From: Opitutia bacterium
GTDB taxonomy: Bacteria; Verrucomicrobiota; Verrucomicrobiia; Opitutales; Opitutaceae
Reading direction: 5' to 3'
NCBI GenBank assembly: GCA_016199925.1
Contig: JACQFT010000092.1
Span: forward strand, 1 to 34,828
Length of the DNA stretch: 34,828 nt
The notes under the pieces were generated by a model. That model ran no database searches and had not been told where the DNA came from. It saw only the letters and a program-made list of their open reading frames with translations. The translations under genes and the position numbers were made by a program. Positions 24,575-32,315 of the stretch are shown here, one piece after another; position 1 is the stretch's first letter; every line of letters begins with the position of its first letter.

Positions 24575-24769
24575 ATGAAATCAAACCACCTCCGTCTGCG
24601 TCCTCTCCTCTGCGCCGCGCTCGGCCTCGCCCTTCTCTCCGGCTGTGTCTCCGGACCCGGCGGCCGCTCCGGCGGCCATCATCATTCGGCGATCAAGCCG
24701 CCGGCGCCGGATGTTGCCGGACCGTCAATTCCACGCGCGGAAAATTCTCCCTCCTGTCAAAGAGCTTGA
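24575..24769 (+). CDS. Small lipoprotein with His cluster
   Basis: A 64-residue lipoprotein with lipobox LLSGC (Cys24), then VSGPGGRSGGHHHSAIKPP and a Pro-rich stretch. It ends NSPSCQRA. The His triplet could bind metal. The last codons and following 50 bases are less GC-rich than the surroundings, so the C-terminus may have been changed by a local rearrangement. No family is recognised; the gene is kept because of the clean signal and the setting. Confidence 0.55.
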   Translation: MKSNHLRLRPLLCAALGLALLSGCVSGPGGRSGGHHHSAIKPPAPDVAGPSIPRAENSPSCQRA

Positions 24770-24819
24770 ATAGTTGGGAATTCTGGCAACGGTCTGGGCC
24801 TCATACCGGCCCATCCGAA

Positions 24820-25242
24820 ATGACTTCACCTCGAGCCACACCGTCTTCTGCCCGCCTTCTGCTCGCGGCCGCGGCGATTTGGCTGGTGTCGGTCACGCTC
24901 TGTTCGACTCGGGTGGTCGCGGAACCGCCGCACGAACACGGCGCCGTGGCCGAGGGCCACGCCCACTCGCATGACGGCGGCCACGCGCACGGAAAGACCT
25001 CCGACGACGGCTGCGGCTGCGAATCCTTCAAGGCGTTCTCCGCCCGGACGGCGGATTCGGCCAAGCTCGCCGCGCCCGCCGCGACGCTGCTGTTCGCGCT
25101 CGTGGCAGCGGACGATTTCATCTTCGACCAGGAACCGCCTGCCCTCCCGGTGCAAAGCACCGGCCCGCCGGAGACGGAGTCCTTCGCGAAACATTTTCTC
25201 GTGCGCTGCCTGTTGAGTCAGGCCCCGCCGGTCATGGCTTGA
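24820..25242 (+). CDS. Exported His-rich protein heading the second efflux operon
   Basis: A 140-residue protein with an N-terminal hydrophobic segment (about 12-28). A His-rich loop follows (HEHGAVAEGHAHSHDGGHAH, seven His between 38 and 57), then CGC at 65-67. A second hydrophobic helix is at about 83-97. The C-terminus is FLVRCLLSQAPPVMA. The start ATG at 24820 gives the signal-like segment. It precedes the TolC-like gene of the second pump by 109 bases. The His loop resembles the Zn(II)-buffering loops of cation transporters, so zinc, cobalt or nickel binding is a fair guess. Family unknown to me. Confidence 0.7.
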   Translation: MTSPRATPSSARLLLAAAAIWLVSVTLCSTRVVAEPPHEHGAVAEGHAHSHDGGHAHGKTSDDGCGCESFKAFSARTADSAKLAAPAATLLFALVAADDFIFDQEPPALPVQSTGPPETESFAKHFLVRCLLSQAPPVMA

Positions 25243-25351
25243 TCGATTCGGCCCGGGCTTAGCCCCGGCGAATCCGCGCGCGCCCGCGCGCCCCTCCCGT
25301 CGCCGCCCGTCGCGCGGCCTGGCGTTTTCCTCCCCTCCTATCTGCTTCGCC

Positions 25352-26623
25352 ATGACTACTTCCCGAATCTCTCTTTCCGTTTTCCTGCTTCTTTCCGCCG
25401 GCACCGCGCTGCCCGCCGAGCCGCTCACCCTGGACGGCGCGATCGCGCGGGCCTTCGCCCACAACCGCGATCTCGCCGCCGCCGGCCTGAACGCCGAAGC
25501 GGCCCGCGGGCGCGTCGACCAGGCCGGCCTCCGGCCCAATCCCACGCTGGACACCGGCCTGCAGAGCGACCTGCTGACCGGCAACGACGGCGGGCGGAAG
25601 CTCGACTTGGGTCTCTCGCAGGCGCGCCCGCTCGGCAACCGGCTGAAAGAAGCGCAGGCGGCGGCGCGGGTGGGCGTGGCCTCGGCCGGCGCGGAGCTCG
25701 CGGACCGGCGGCGCCGGCTCGCCGGCGCCATCGCCGCAGACTACGTCGAAATCTTCGCCGTGGACCGGCAAGTGGCCCTGCGTGACCGGCTGCTGGCGGT
25801 CGGGGACCGCCTCGTCGATCTCGCCGGCAAGCGCGCCAAACTCGGGGAAGTTTCCGCGCTTGAAGTGACCGCCGTGTCTCTGGAGCAGGCCACGCTCCGG
25901 CAGGAGAAATCAATTTTGTTGGCCGGGCGCGCCGCCCGGATCCAGGCCCTCAAGCCGCTCCTCGGCCTGGAGCCGGCGGAGGATCTTGAAGTCGCCGGCG
26001 ACCTCGCGCAACTGCTGCCGGCGCCGGACAGCGGCGCCGCCGAGAACAAGTCCGCCTGGCGCCGCCCCGACCGGCGCGCCGCCGAGCTGGCGATCGAGCG
26101 CGTCGAAGCCGAGCAGCGGGTCGCACGCGCCGAGGTGCGCGGCGATCTCACCGTCGGGGCCGGCTACCAATACGAACGCTCGCCCGGCGGCGGCGGGGCC
26201 GACCACTTGCTCGGCGTGAGATTTTCCGTGCCGCTGCCGGTGCGCAACAAGAACCAGGGCCGCCTGCGCGAACTGCGCGCCGAGCACACGCGCGCCGAGC
26301 GCGAACTGGCCGCGCTCGACCTGACCATCGCCTCGGAAGTCGCCGCCGCCCGCCAGAAGCTCGGGCAATACCAAAAAATCCTCGACGACTACCGCCGCAA
26401 CGTCGTGCCGCTCGCCGCCACCGCGGAAACCGAGCTGGCCAACGCCTACGCGCAGGGGCAAGTCGGCATCTTTCAACTCATCCAGAACCAGCAGCAGCGC
26501 CTCGCCCTTCAGGCCGGCGAGATCGACGCGCTCGCCGCCCTCGCCCGGGCCGCGGTCGAACTGCAAACCGCCACCGGCCTCAACCCGCACCTCTCCGCAC
26601 CGCCCGCCGACGCCGCCCGCTAA
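25352..26623 (+). CDS. czcC: TolC-family outer-membrane protein of the second pump
   Basis: A 423-residue outer-membrane efflux protein of the CzcC kind. It has a cleavable signal (LSVFLLLSAGTALPAEP) and no lipobox, unlike the Cus partner. The two OEP repeats begin LTLDGAIARAFAHNRDLAAAG and RRPDRRAAELAIERVEAEQ; between and after them run long coiled-coil helices (for example LRQEKSILLAGRAARIQALK). PVRNKNQGRLRELRAEH is the conserved turn before the last helices. It should provide the exit duct for the adaptor and pump encoded next, with 12 bases to the adaptor gene. The symbol reflects architecture and order; the metal is not proven. Confidence 0.88.
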   Translation: MTTSRISLSVFLLLSAGTALPAEPLTLDGAIARAFAHNRDLAAAGLNAEAARGRVDQAGLRPNPTLDTGLQSDLLTGNDGGRKLDLGLSQARPLGNRLKEAQAAARVGVASAGAELADRRRRLAGAIAADYVEIFAVDRQVALRDRLLAVGDRLVDLAGKRAKLGEVSALEVTAVSLEQATLRQEKSILLAGRAARIQALKPLLGLEPAEDLEVAGDLAQLLPAPDSGAAENKSAWRRPDRRAAELAIERVEAEQRVARAEVRGDLTVGAGYQYERSPGGGGADHLLGVRFSVPLPVRNKNQGRLRELRAEHTRAERELAALDLTIASEVAAARQKLGQYQKILDDYRRNVVPLAATAETELANAYAQGQVGIFQLIQNQQQRLALQAGEIDALAALARAAVELQTATGLNPHLSAPPADAAR

Positions 26624-26635
26624 CCAAACCACCTT

Positions 26636-27646
26636 ATGAAACACCGTTCCTATTTCTTTCTCTCCACTCTCGCGCTGGCGCTCGGGTTTTCCCCGGTGCT
26701 CCGCGCCCACGCCGGCCACGACAAGGCGCCGGGCGAGGACGGCGCCCCCGTCGCCGGCCCGGTCAAACTCACGCCGGAAGCCGAGAAAAATCTCGGCCTC
26801 AAAACCGAGGAGGCCACGCTGCGCACGCTGGAGAAAACTCTCGCCGTGCTCGGCACCGTCGAGCCCGACCCCGCGCGCGTCGCCGTGCTCGCCAGCCGCA
26901 TCTCCGGCCGCATCACCCGGCTGGCCGTCAAGGAAGGCGACTCCGTGGCGGCGGGCGATTTTCTCCTCGAGGTGGAGAGCCGGCAGATCGGCGACCCGCC
27001 CCCGCGCATCACGTTCACGGCGCCCATCGCCGGCACCGTGTTGGAGCGCCCGGTGTTCACCGGCGACAGCGTCGAGCCCGACACGCGGCTGCTGACCGTG
27101 GCCGATCTCTCCCAAGTCTATGTCGTCGGCCGCGTCTTCGAAGGTCAGTTCGCCCAGGTGAAACGCGGGCAGGCGGTGCGCGTCCGCGCCGAGGCTTGGC
27201 CGGATGAAATTTTCACCGGCACGGTCGAAGGCTTCACCCCCAAGCTCGATCCCGAGACGCGCACGCTCGGGGTGCGCGTCCGCGTGGACAATCCCGCCGG
27301 CAAACTTCTCCCCAACATGCGCACGACGCTGCGCATCGTGACCGCCGAGGCCGACTCCGTCATCACCGTGCCGCTCGCCGCCGTGCTGGGCGAAGCCGGC
27401 AACTATTTCGTCTTCGTGCAGGACGACAAGGACCCGCACACCTTCCTACGCACGGCCGTCGTGGTCGGCCAGCGCGACGACCGCTATGTCGAACTCGTCG
27501 AAGGCGTGCTGCCCGGCGCGAGCATCGTGACCGTCGGCAACTACCAGCTCCAATACGTCGCCCCCGCGCCCGCCGCGAAACCCGCGGACGACGATCACGC
27601 CAAGGCCGCCCCCGCCGAGAAAAAGTCCGCCGCTCCCGGCCGCTAA
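26636..27646 (+). CDS. czcB: RND periplasmic adaptor of the second pump (CzcB-like)
   Basis: A 336-residue membrane-fusion protein with a signal peptide (ending near LRAHAG) and a His-bearing mature start (HAGHDK). The barrel-sandwich part is GTVEPDPARVAVLASRISG...VKEGDSVAAGDFLLEVES, directly followed by ITFTAPIAGTVLERPVFTGD. The alpha-hairpin that usually separates the two lipoyl halves is nearly absent, a short form of the family. A beta-barrel (VYVVGRVFEGQFAQVKRGQ) and membrane-proximal domain follow, and the tail is Lys/Ala-rich. It should couple the pump to the outer-membrane duct. Fifteen bases separate it from the pump gene. Confidence 0.9.
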   Translation: MKHRSYFFLSTLALALGFSPVLRAHAGHDKAPGEDGAPVAGPVKLTPEAEKNLGLKTEEATLRTLEKTLAVLGTVEPDPARVAVLASRISGRITRLAVKEGDSVAAGDFLLEVESRQIGDPPPRITFTAPIAGTVLERPVFTGDSVEPDTRLLTVADLSQVYVVGRVFEGQFAQVKRGQAVRVRAEAWPDEIFTGTVEGFTPKLDPETRTLGVRVRVDNPAGKLLPNMRTTLRIVTAEADSVITVPLAAVLGEAGNYFVFVQDDKDPHTFLRTAVVVGQRDDRYVELVEGVLPGASIVTVGNYQLQYVAPAPAAKPADDDHAKAAPAEKKSAAPGR

Positions 27647-27661
27647 CCGAGGCCCCTTGCC

Positions 27662-30600
27662 ATGCTCAACCACCTCATCGCGTTCTCGCTGCGCAACCGG
27701 CTCTTCGTGCTGGCCGCCAGCCTGCTGCTCCTCCTCTACGGCGGCTTCGTGCTCCTCAAACTCCCGGTCGATGTTTTCCCCGACCTGAACCGGCCGACGG
27801 TCAACATCCTCACCGAGGCCCCCGGCCTGGCCCCCGAAGAAGTCGAGACCCTCGTCAACCTGCCGATGGAGACCGCGCTCAACGGCGCGCCCGGCGTCAA
27901 GCGCGTGCGCTCCAACGCCGGCATCGGCCTCTCCATTCTCTTCGTCGAGTTCGACTGGGGCATGGACATCTACCGCGCGCGCCAGCTCGTGCAGGAACGC
28001 CTCCAGCTCGCCGCCGAGAAACTCCCGCGCGGCGTCACGCCGACGATGGGCCCCATCAGCTCGATCATGGGCGAGATCATGCTCATCGGCCTCAAGAGCG
28101 AGACCGGCGTCACTCCGCCGATGGACATCCGCTCGCTGGCCGACTGGTCCGTGCGCCAGCGCCTGCTGACGATCCCGGGCGTCTCCCAAGTCATCGCCAT
28201 CGGCGGCGGCGTGAAACAATATCAGGTGCTGCCCTCCCCGGAAAAAATGGCGGCCTTCGGCGTGAGCCTCGACGAGGTCACCGCCGCCGCCGCGAACGCC
28301 CAGAGCAACTCCTCCGGCGGCTTTCTCGAGGGCGCGAACAAAGAGGCCCTCGTCCGCAACCTCGGCCGCACGCTTTCGCTCGACGAAATCGGCGCCACCG
28401 TCGTGGTGATGCACCAGGGCATCCCCGTGCGCCTGCGCGACGTCGCCGAGGTGAAGTTCGGCCGCCAGGTCATGCGCGGCGACGCCGGCGTCAACGGCCA
28501 GCCCGCCGTCATCCTCTCCGTGCAAAAACAGCCGGGCGTCGATACCGTGAGCCTCACCCGCAAAGTCGAGGCCGCGCTCGCCGAGCTGGCCAAGACCATG
28601 CCGCCCGATGTGAAGGTCTTCGAGCTCTTCAAGCAGGCGAACTTCATCGAGGCCGCCATCACCAACGTCGAGGAGGCCATCCGCGACGGCGCCATCATGG
28701 TCGTCATCGTGCTTTTCCTCTTCCTGCTGAACTTCCGCACGACGGCGATCACGCTCACCGCCATCCCGCTCTCCTTCGTCGTCACCGGCCTCTACTTCAA
28801 GCTCGCCGGCATCACCATCAACACGATGACCCTCGGCGGCCTCGCCGTCGCCATCGGCATGGTGGTGGACGACGCCATCGTCGACGTGGAGAACGTTTAC
28901 CGCCGCCTCCGCGAGAACCGGCACGCCGCCCAGCCGCGGCCCGTGATGCGCGTGATCGCCGACGCTTCGTCGGAGGTGCGCAACTCCATCCTCTACGCGA
29001 CGCTCGTCATCATTTTGGTTTTCATCCCGCTCTTCGCGCTCGGCGGCATCGAGGGCCGGCTCTTCGCCCCCATCGGCGTGGCCACCATTGTCGCGATGCT
29101 CGCGTCGTTCGTCGTCTCGCTCACCGTCATCCCCGCGCTGTCCTCCTACCTGCTGCCGACGATGAAAAGCATGGGCGACGAGAAGGACGGCTGGCTGGTG
29201 CGCGGCCTGAAAGGATTCGACGCGCGTTTCATCCTGCGCCCGGCGCTGCGCCATCCCTGGATCGTGCTCGCGCTCTCGCTCCTGCTCGTCGCCGGCTCCT
29301 TCGCCCTCTATCCGCGGATGGGCAAGCTCTTCCTGCCGGATTTCAACGAAGGCACTTCGACCGTGAACATCCTCTCCGCCCCGGGCACCTCGCTGCGCGA
29401 GTCGGACCGCATCGGCACCATCGCCGAGAAATTGCTCCTGAGCGTCCCCGAGGTGATTTCCACCGGCCGCCGCACCGGCCGCGCCGAACTGGACGAGCAC
29501 GCCGAAGGCGTCCACTACACGGAGATCGACGTGGACTTCCGGAAGTCCCAACGCTCCCGCGAGGAAATCCTCACCGACATCCGCACCAAGCTCGGCGCGA
29601 TTCCCGGCATCGTGATGAACGTCGGCCAGCCCATCTCGCACCGCCTCGACCACCTCCTCTCCGGCGTGCGCGCGCAGATCGCCGTGAAAATTTTCGGCCC
29701 CGACCTCGACCAGTTGCGGCTCTACGCCGCCGAGGCCGAGGCCGCCATGAAAGGCATCCCCGGCCTGGTGGACCTTCAGACGGAGAAACAGGTGCCCATC
29801 GACCAGCTCAAGATCGAGGTGGACCGCGAAAAGGCGGCCGCCTACGGCTTGCAGCCGGGCCGGCTCAACGAGCAGTTGGAAACCGCCCTGAACGGGCGGA
29901 CCGTCGCCGAAGTCATCGAGGGCCAGCGCACCTACAACCTCGTCGTCCGCCTCGACGAACCGGCCCGCGTCAACGCCGCCACCATCCGCGATCTGCTCAT
30001 CGACACCCCGGTCGGCGGCAAAGTGCCGCTCCATCTGGTCGCCACCGTGCGCGAGAGCAAGGGCCCGAACATCATCAACCGCGAGGATGTGCAGCGCCGC
30101 ATCGTCGTCTCGGCCAATGTCTCGGGCCGCGACCTCGGCTCCGCCGTCGCCGACATGCAGCGGAGCCTCGCGGCGAAAGTGCATCTGGCCACCGGCTACT
30201 TCATCAGCTACGAGGGCCAGTTCCAGAGCCAGCAGGAGGCCACGCGGATCATCGGCCTGCTCGCGGTGCTGACCTTCGGCATCGTGTTTCTCCTGCTCTA
30301 CGCGCATTTCCGCTCGAGCATGATCGTCGCGCAGATCCTGCTGAACATCCCGCTGGCCTTCATCGGCGCGCTCGTCCTGACGTATCTCATGGTCGGGCAG
30401 GTCTCCATCGCGACGCTCGTCGGCCTCATCACGCTCGCCGGCATCGCCTCGCGCAACACCATCATGATGATCTCGCACTACCTCCACCTGATGGAGCACG
30501 AGGGCGAACAGTTCAACGAGGCCATGATCGTGCGCGGTTCGCTCGAACGGCTCGTGCCGGTCACGATGACCGCGCTCACCGCCGGCCTCGCCCTCATCCC

Positions 30601-30793
30601 GCTCGTGCTCGCCGCCGACCAGCCCGGCAAGGAAATCCTCTACCCCGTCGCCGTCGTCATCCTCGGCGGCCTCGTCAGCTCCACCTTCCTCGACATGGCG
30701 GTGACGCCCGCCGTGTTCTACAAGTTCGGCCGTCGCGCCGCCGAGAAACACCGCGAACGCGCCAAGGCCGATCCGCTCGACGCCAGCGCCTGA
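27662..30793 (+). CDS. czcA: CzcA-like RND efflux pump
   Basis: A 1043-residue inner-membrane RND pump of the metal-efflux type, with the N-terminal start IAFSLRNRLFVLAA and KLPVDVFPDLNRPTV. The proton-relay helix reads AIGMVVDDAIVDVENVYRRL, with D403, D404, D408 and E410. This differs both from CusA (one Asp, AIGAMVDAVIIMIEN) and from the classic CzcA pattern (DFG...DGA...VEN). The Met triad of CusA is missing. The substrate is therefore not Cu(I) by the known rule, and a divalent metal is likely but unassigned. The C-terminal half has GLITLAGIASRNTIMMISHYLHL and ends with VTPAVFYKFG. It is the third gene of the second tripartite pump. The symbol is by similarity and order only. Confidence 0.88.
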   Translation: MLNHLIAFSLRNRLFVLAASLLLLLYGGFVLLKLPVDVFPDLNRPTVNILTEAPGLAPEEVETLVNLPMETALNGAPGVKRVRSNAGIGLSILFVEFDWGMDIYRARQLVQERLQLAAEKLPRGVTPTMGPISSIMGEIMLIGLKSETGVTPPMDIRSLADWSVRQRLLTIPGVSQVIAIGGGVKQYQVLPSPEKMAAFGVSLDEVTAAAANAQSNSSGGFLEGANKEALVRNLGRTLSLDEIGATVVVMHQGIPVRLRDVAEVKFGRQVMRGDAGVNGQPAVILSVQKQPGVDTVSLTRKVEAALAELAKTMPPDVKVFELFKQANFIEAAITNVEEAIRDGAIMVVIVLFLFLLNFRTTAITLTAIPLSFVVTGLYFKLAGITINTMTLGGLAVAIGMVVDDAIVDVENVYRRLRENRHAAQPRPVMRVIADASSEVRNSILYATLVIILVFIPLFALGGIEGRLFAPIGVATIVAMLASFVVSLTVIPALSSYLLPTMKSMGDEKDGWLVRGLKGFDARFILRPALRHPWIVLALSLLLVAGSFALYPRMGKLFLPDFNEGTSTVNILSAPGTSLRESDRIGTIAEKLLLSVPEVISTGRRTGRAELDEHAEGVHYTEIDVDFRKSQRSREEILTDIRTKLGAIPGIVMNVGQPISHRLDHLLSGVRAQIAVKIFGPDLDQLRLYAAEAEAAMKGIPGLVDLQTEKQVPIDQLKIEVDREKAAAYGLQPGRLNEQLETALNGRTVAEVIEGQRTYNLVVRLDEPARVNAATIRDLLIDTPVGGKVPLHLVATVRESKGPNIINREDVQRRIVVSANVSGRDLGSAVADMQRSLAAKVHLATGYFISYEGQFQSQQEATRIIGLLAVLTFGIVFLLLYAHFRSSMIVAQILLNIPLAFIGALVLTYLMVGQVSIATLVGLITLAGIASRNTIMMISHYLHLMEHEGEQFNEAMIVRGSLERLVPVTMTALTAGLALIPLVLAADQPGKEILYPVAVVILGGLVSSTFLDMAVTPAVFYKFGRRAAEKHRERAKADPLDASA

Positions 30794-30834
30794 ACCTCTC
30801 TTCCCGCACCCGCCAACTCCTCCTCCGAAAAAAC

Positions 30835-31293
30835 ATGAAAACCACCTCCCAAAGCTATCTCCGCGGGCTGGCCCTCCTGGCCGGCGCCGCTTTGTTCTTC
30901 GCCTCCAGTCCGCTGCTCCGCGCCCACGACGGTGAAGACCACGAAGACGCCGACAAACCCACTACCGTCGCCGCCGCCTTCGAGCAGGTCCACCACCTCC
31001 ACACGACCCTCGCCGAACAGGTCAAAGGCAAGAATTTGAAACCCGTGCACGAAACGGCCGAGGAACTCGCCGAGACCTTCAACCTCCTGCCCGGTCTTTC
31101 CAAGGATCTGCCCGCCGACAAACTCAAGCGCGTCGAAGGGGCGGTCAAGAATCTCGCCAAGGCGCTCGACGCCCTGCACGACGCCGCCGACGCCGGCAAC
31201 CAGGCCGGCGCGGAGAAGCAGCTCGGCGTCGTCGAGTCCCTCCTCAAAGTCGTCTCCGCGCAATACGCCGCGCAGGCGGAACACAAACATTGA
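30835..31293 (+). CDS. Periplasmic His-containing helical protein
   Basis: A 152-residue exported protein. Signal peptide (residues 1-30, ending LLRA), then an acidic His stretch HDGEDHEDAD, then an all-helical domain (about 46-146), then a tail ending EHKH. The helical domain is clearly homologous to residues 49-149 of the protein at 32316-33692: about 56 of 100 positions are identical by hand alignment, including NLKPVHET, DLPAD, KRV.GAV.NLAKAL and HDAADAG.QAG.EKQL. Two His are kept in both (H72 and H115 here). I do not recognise a named family; a distant likeness to DUF3347 helices is possible. It follows the czcA-like gene after 41 bases and probably buffers or carries metal in the periplasm. 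Confidence 0.75.
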   Translation: MKTTSQSYLRGLALLAGAALFFASSPLLRAHDGEDHEDADKPTTVAAAFEQVHHLHTTLAEQVKGKNLKPVHETAEELAETFNLLPGLSKDLPADKLKRVEGAVKNLAKALDALHDAADAGNQAGAEKQLGVVESLLKVVSAQYAAQAEHKH

Positions 31294-31352
31294 CGGATGT
31301 CGTCCGGTCGCTCCGGCCTCCGCGATCAAGTGGACGGCCGGGCATATCTCCC

Positions 31353-31496
31353 ATGCATCATGAACACCCGGTTCCGCGCCTCGCGCGTCGCCATCCTCAC
31401 GGACGTTTCGAGTTGTCGCTGATCGTGCTCTCGCCCGGCGCCGCACCCGTCGAAGTGCGCCCGCCCGCAAGCCCACATTCACGATCCGTGCCATGA
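31353..31496 (+). CDS. Possible small coupled ORF before the methyltransferase
   Basis: A 47-codon frame starting MHHEHPVPRLARRHPHG. Its stop overlaps the methyltransferase ATG as ATGA. The overlap and the His-rich start are suggestive, but the length is small and nothing about the sequence is recognisable. It may be chance or the remnant of a larger gene. The rest of the 199-base gap (31294-31492) shows nothing clear. Confidence 0.2.
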   Translation: MHHEHPVPRLARRHPHGRFELSLIVLSPGAAPVEVRPPASPHSRSVP

Positions 31497-32278
31497 CCGG
31501 CCGTCTGACAGAATTTGCTTCCCACACCGAACCCTCAGCGGGTTCGGCGGACTTTCGCGCGCTTGAACTGCGTCTGGTGGAATCCTACAGCAAAGTGGCG
31601 AAACAATATCGCCGTGATGATGCCCTGGAAGTGAACTCGGAAAACCACCGGCGATTGGGCGGCAACCTCAAACGTCTTTCCGGGTCTTTCGGTCGCGACA
31701 TTCAGGCACTTGATGCCGGGTGCGGAACGGGACGCTATTTTCATTGCTTGAAAAACGTGCACAAGCTGGTCGGCGTCGATATTTCGTCGGAGATGCTCCA
31801 AGCGGCGACGGATCCGATATCGAAGCACGAAATATCGGTGTCAGACATCCAGCTGCTGCAGGACAACATTTACACCGTCGTGCTCCCGAACGGTTCTTTT
31901 GATCTCGTTTATTCGCTCGGCATGTTCGGGCACGGCGCTCCGCTAACATTGGAGGTTTGCCGGAAATTCTACGACCTGCTGTGCCCCGGCGGCCGTCTCT
32001 ATTTTAATGTCCTTGAAACGCCGAAATCGAGGCCGCTGGCGCGGACAAAGGAGTGGTTAAAGAAATCAGCCTACCCGCTGCTACCTCAGGGCGTGCGAAG
32101 GAAGTTGGAGGCCCGGGCCAGCGTTCTGCCTTGCTTCACGATGACTCTCCCCAGGTTGGAAGAGTTGATGAACGCCAGCGGGTTTTCCGACTTTGCCCTT
32201 TCTATCAACGTGTGCCGCACGCCCCTTTGGCAAGGAATACACCTTGAGTGTATGGCGACAAAATTTGGCCGTCGCTAG
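31493..32278 (+). CDS. Class I SAM-dependent methyltransferase
   Basis: A 261-residue cytoplasmic enzyme of the seven-strand methyltransferase fold. Motif I is ALDAGCGTGRYF (D74 to G80), the acidic residue binding SAM ribose is D96 in VGVDISSEML, and motif IV is FDLVYSLGMFGHG, followed by LLCPGGRLYFNV. The C-terminal part has LEARASVLPCFTMTLPRLEELM. The substrate cannot be told. It lacks the spaced Cys set that defines arsenite methyltransferase ArsM. Its GC content is about 50-62% in lines counted by hand, against about 68-78% in the flanking genes, so recent transfer is likely. It separates the two proteins sharing the helical domain. Confidence 0.88.
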   Translation: MTGRLTEFASHTEPSAGSADFRALELRLVESYSKVAKQYRRDDALEVNSENHRRLGGNLKRLSGSFGRDIQALDAGCGTGRYFHCLKNVHKLVGVDISSEMLQAATDPISKHEISVSDIQLLQDNIYTVVLPNGSFDLVYSLGMFGHGAPLTLEVCRKFYDLLCPGGRLYFNVLETPKSRPLARTKEWLKKSAYPLLPQGVRRKLEARASVLPCFTMTLPRLEELMNASGFSDFALSINVCRTPLWQGIHLECMATKFGRR

Positions 32279-32315
32279 TCGGCGACAGACTCTCATCCCT
32301 TCTCATCATCGAACC

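Noticed and set aside
27446-30751. Open frame of 1100 codons on the minus strand opposite the second pump
   Set aside because: Antisense shadow of a conserved RND gene; composition is unlike a real protein.
31493-32278. Arsenite methyltransferase (ArsM)
   Set aside because: The methyltransferase lacks the spaced conserved Cys residues of ArsM and no other arsenic gene is nearby.
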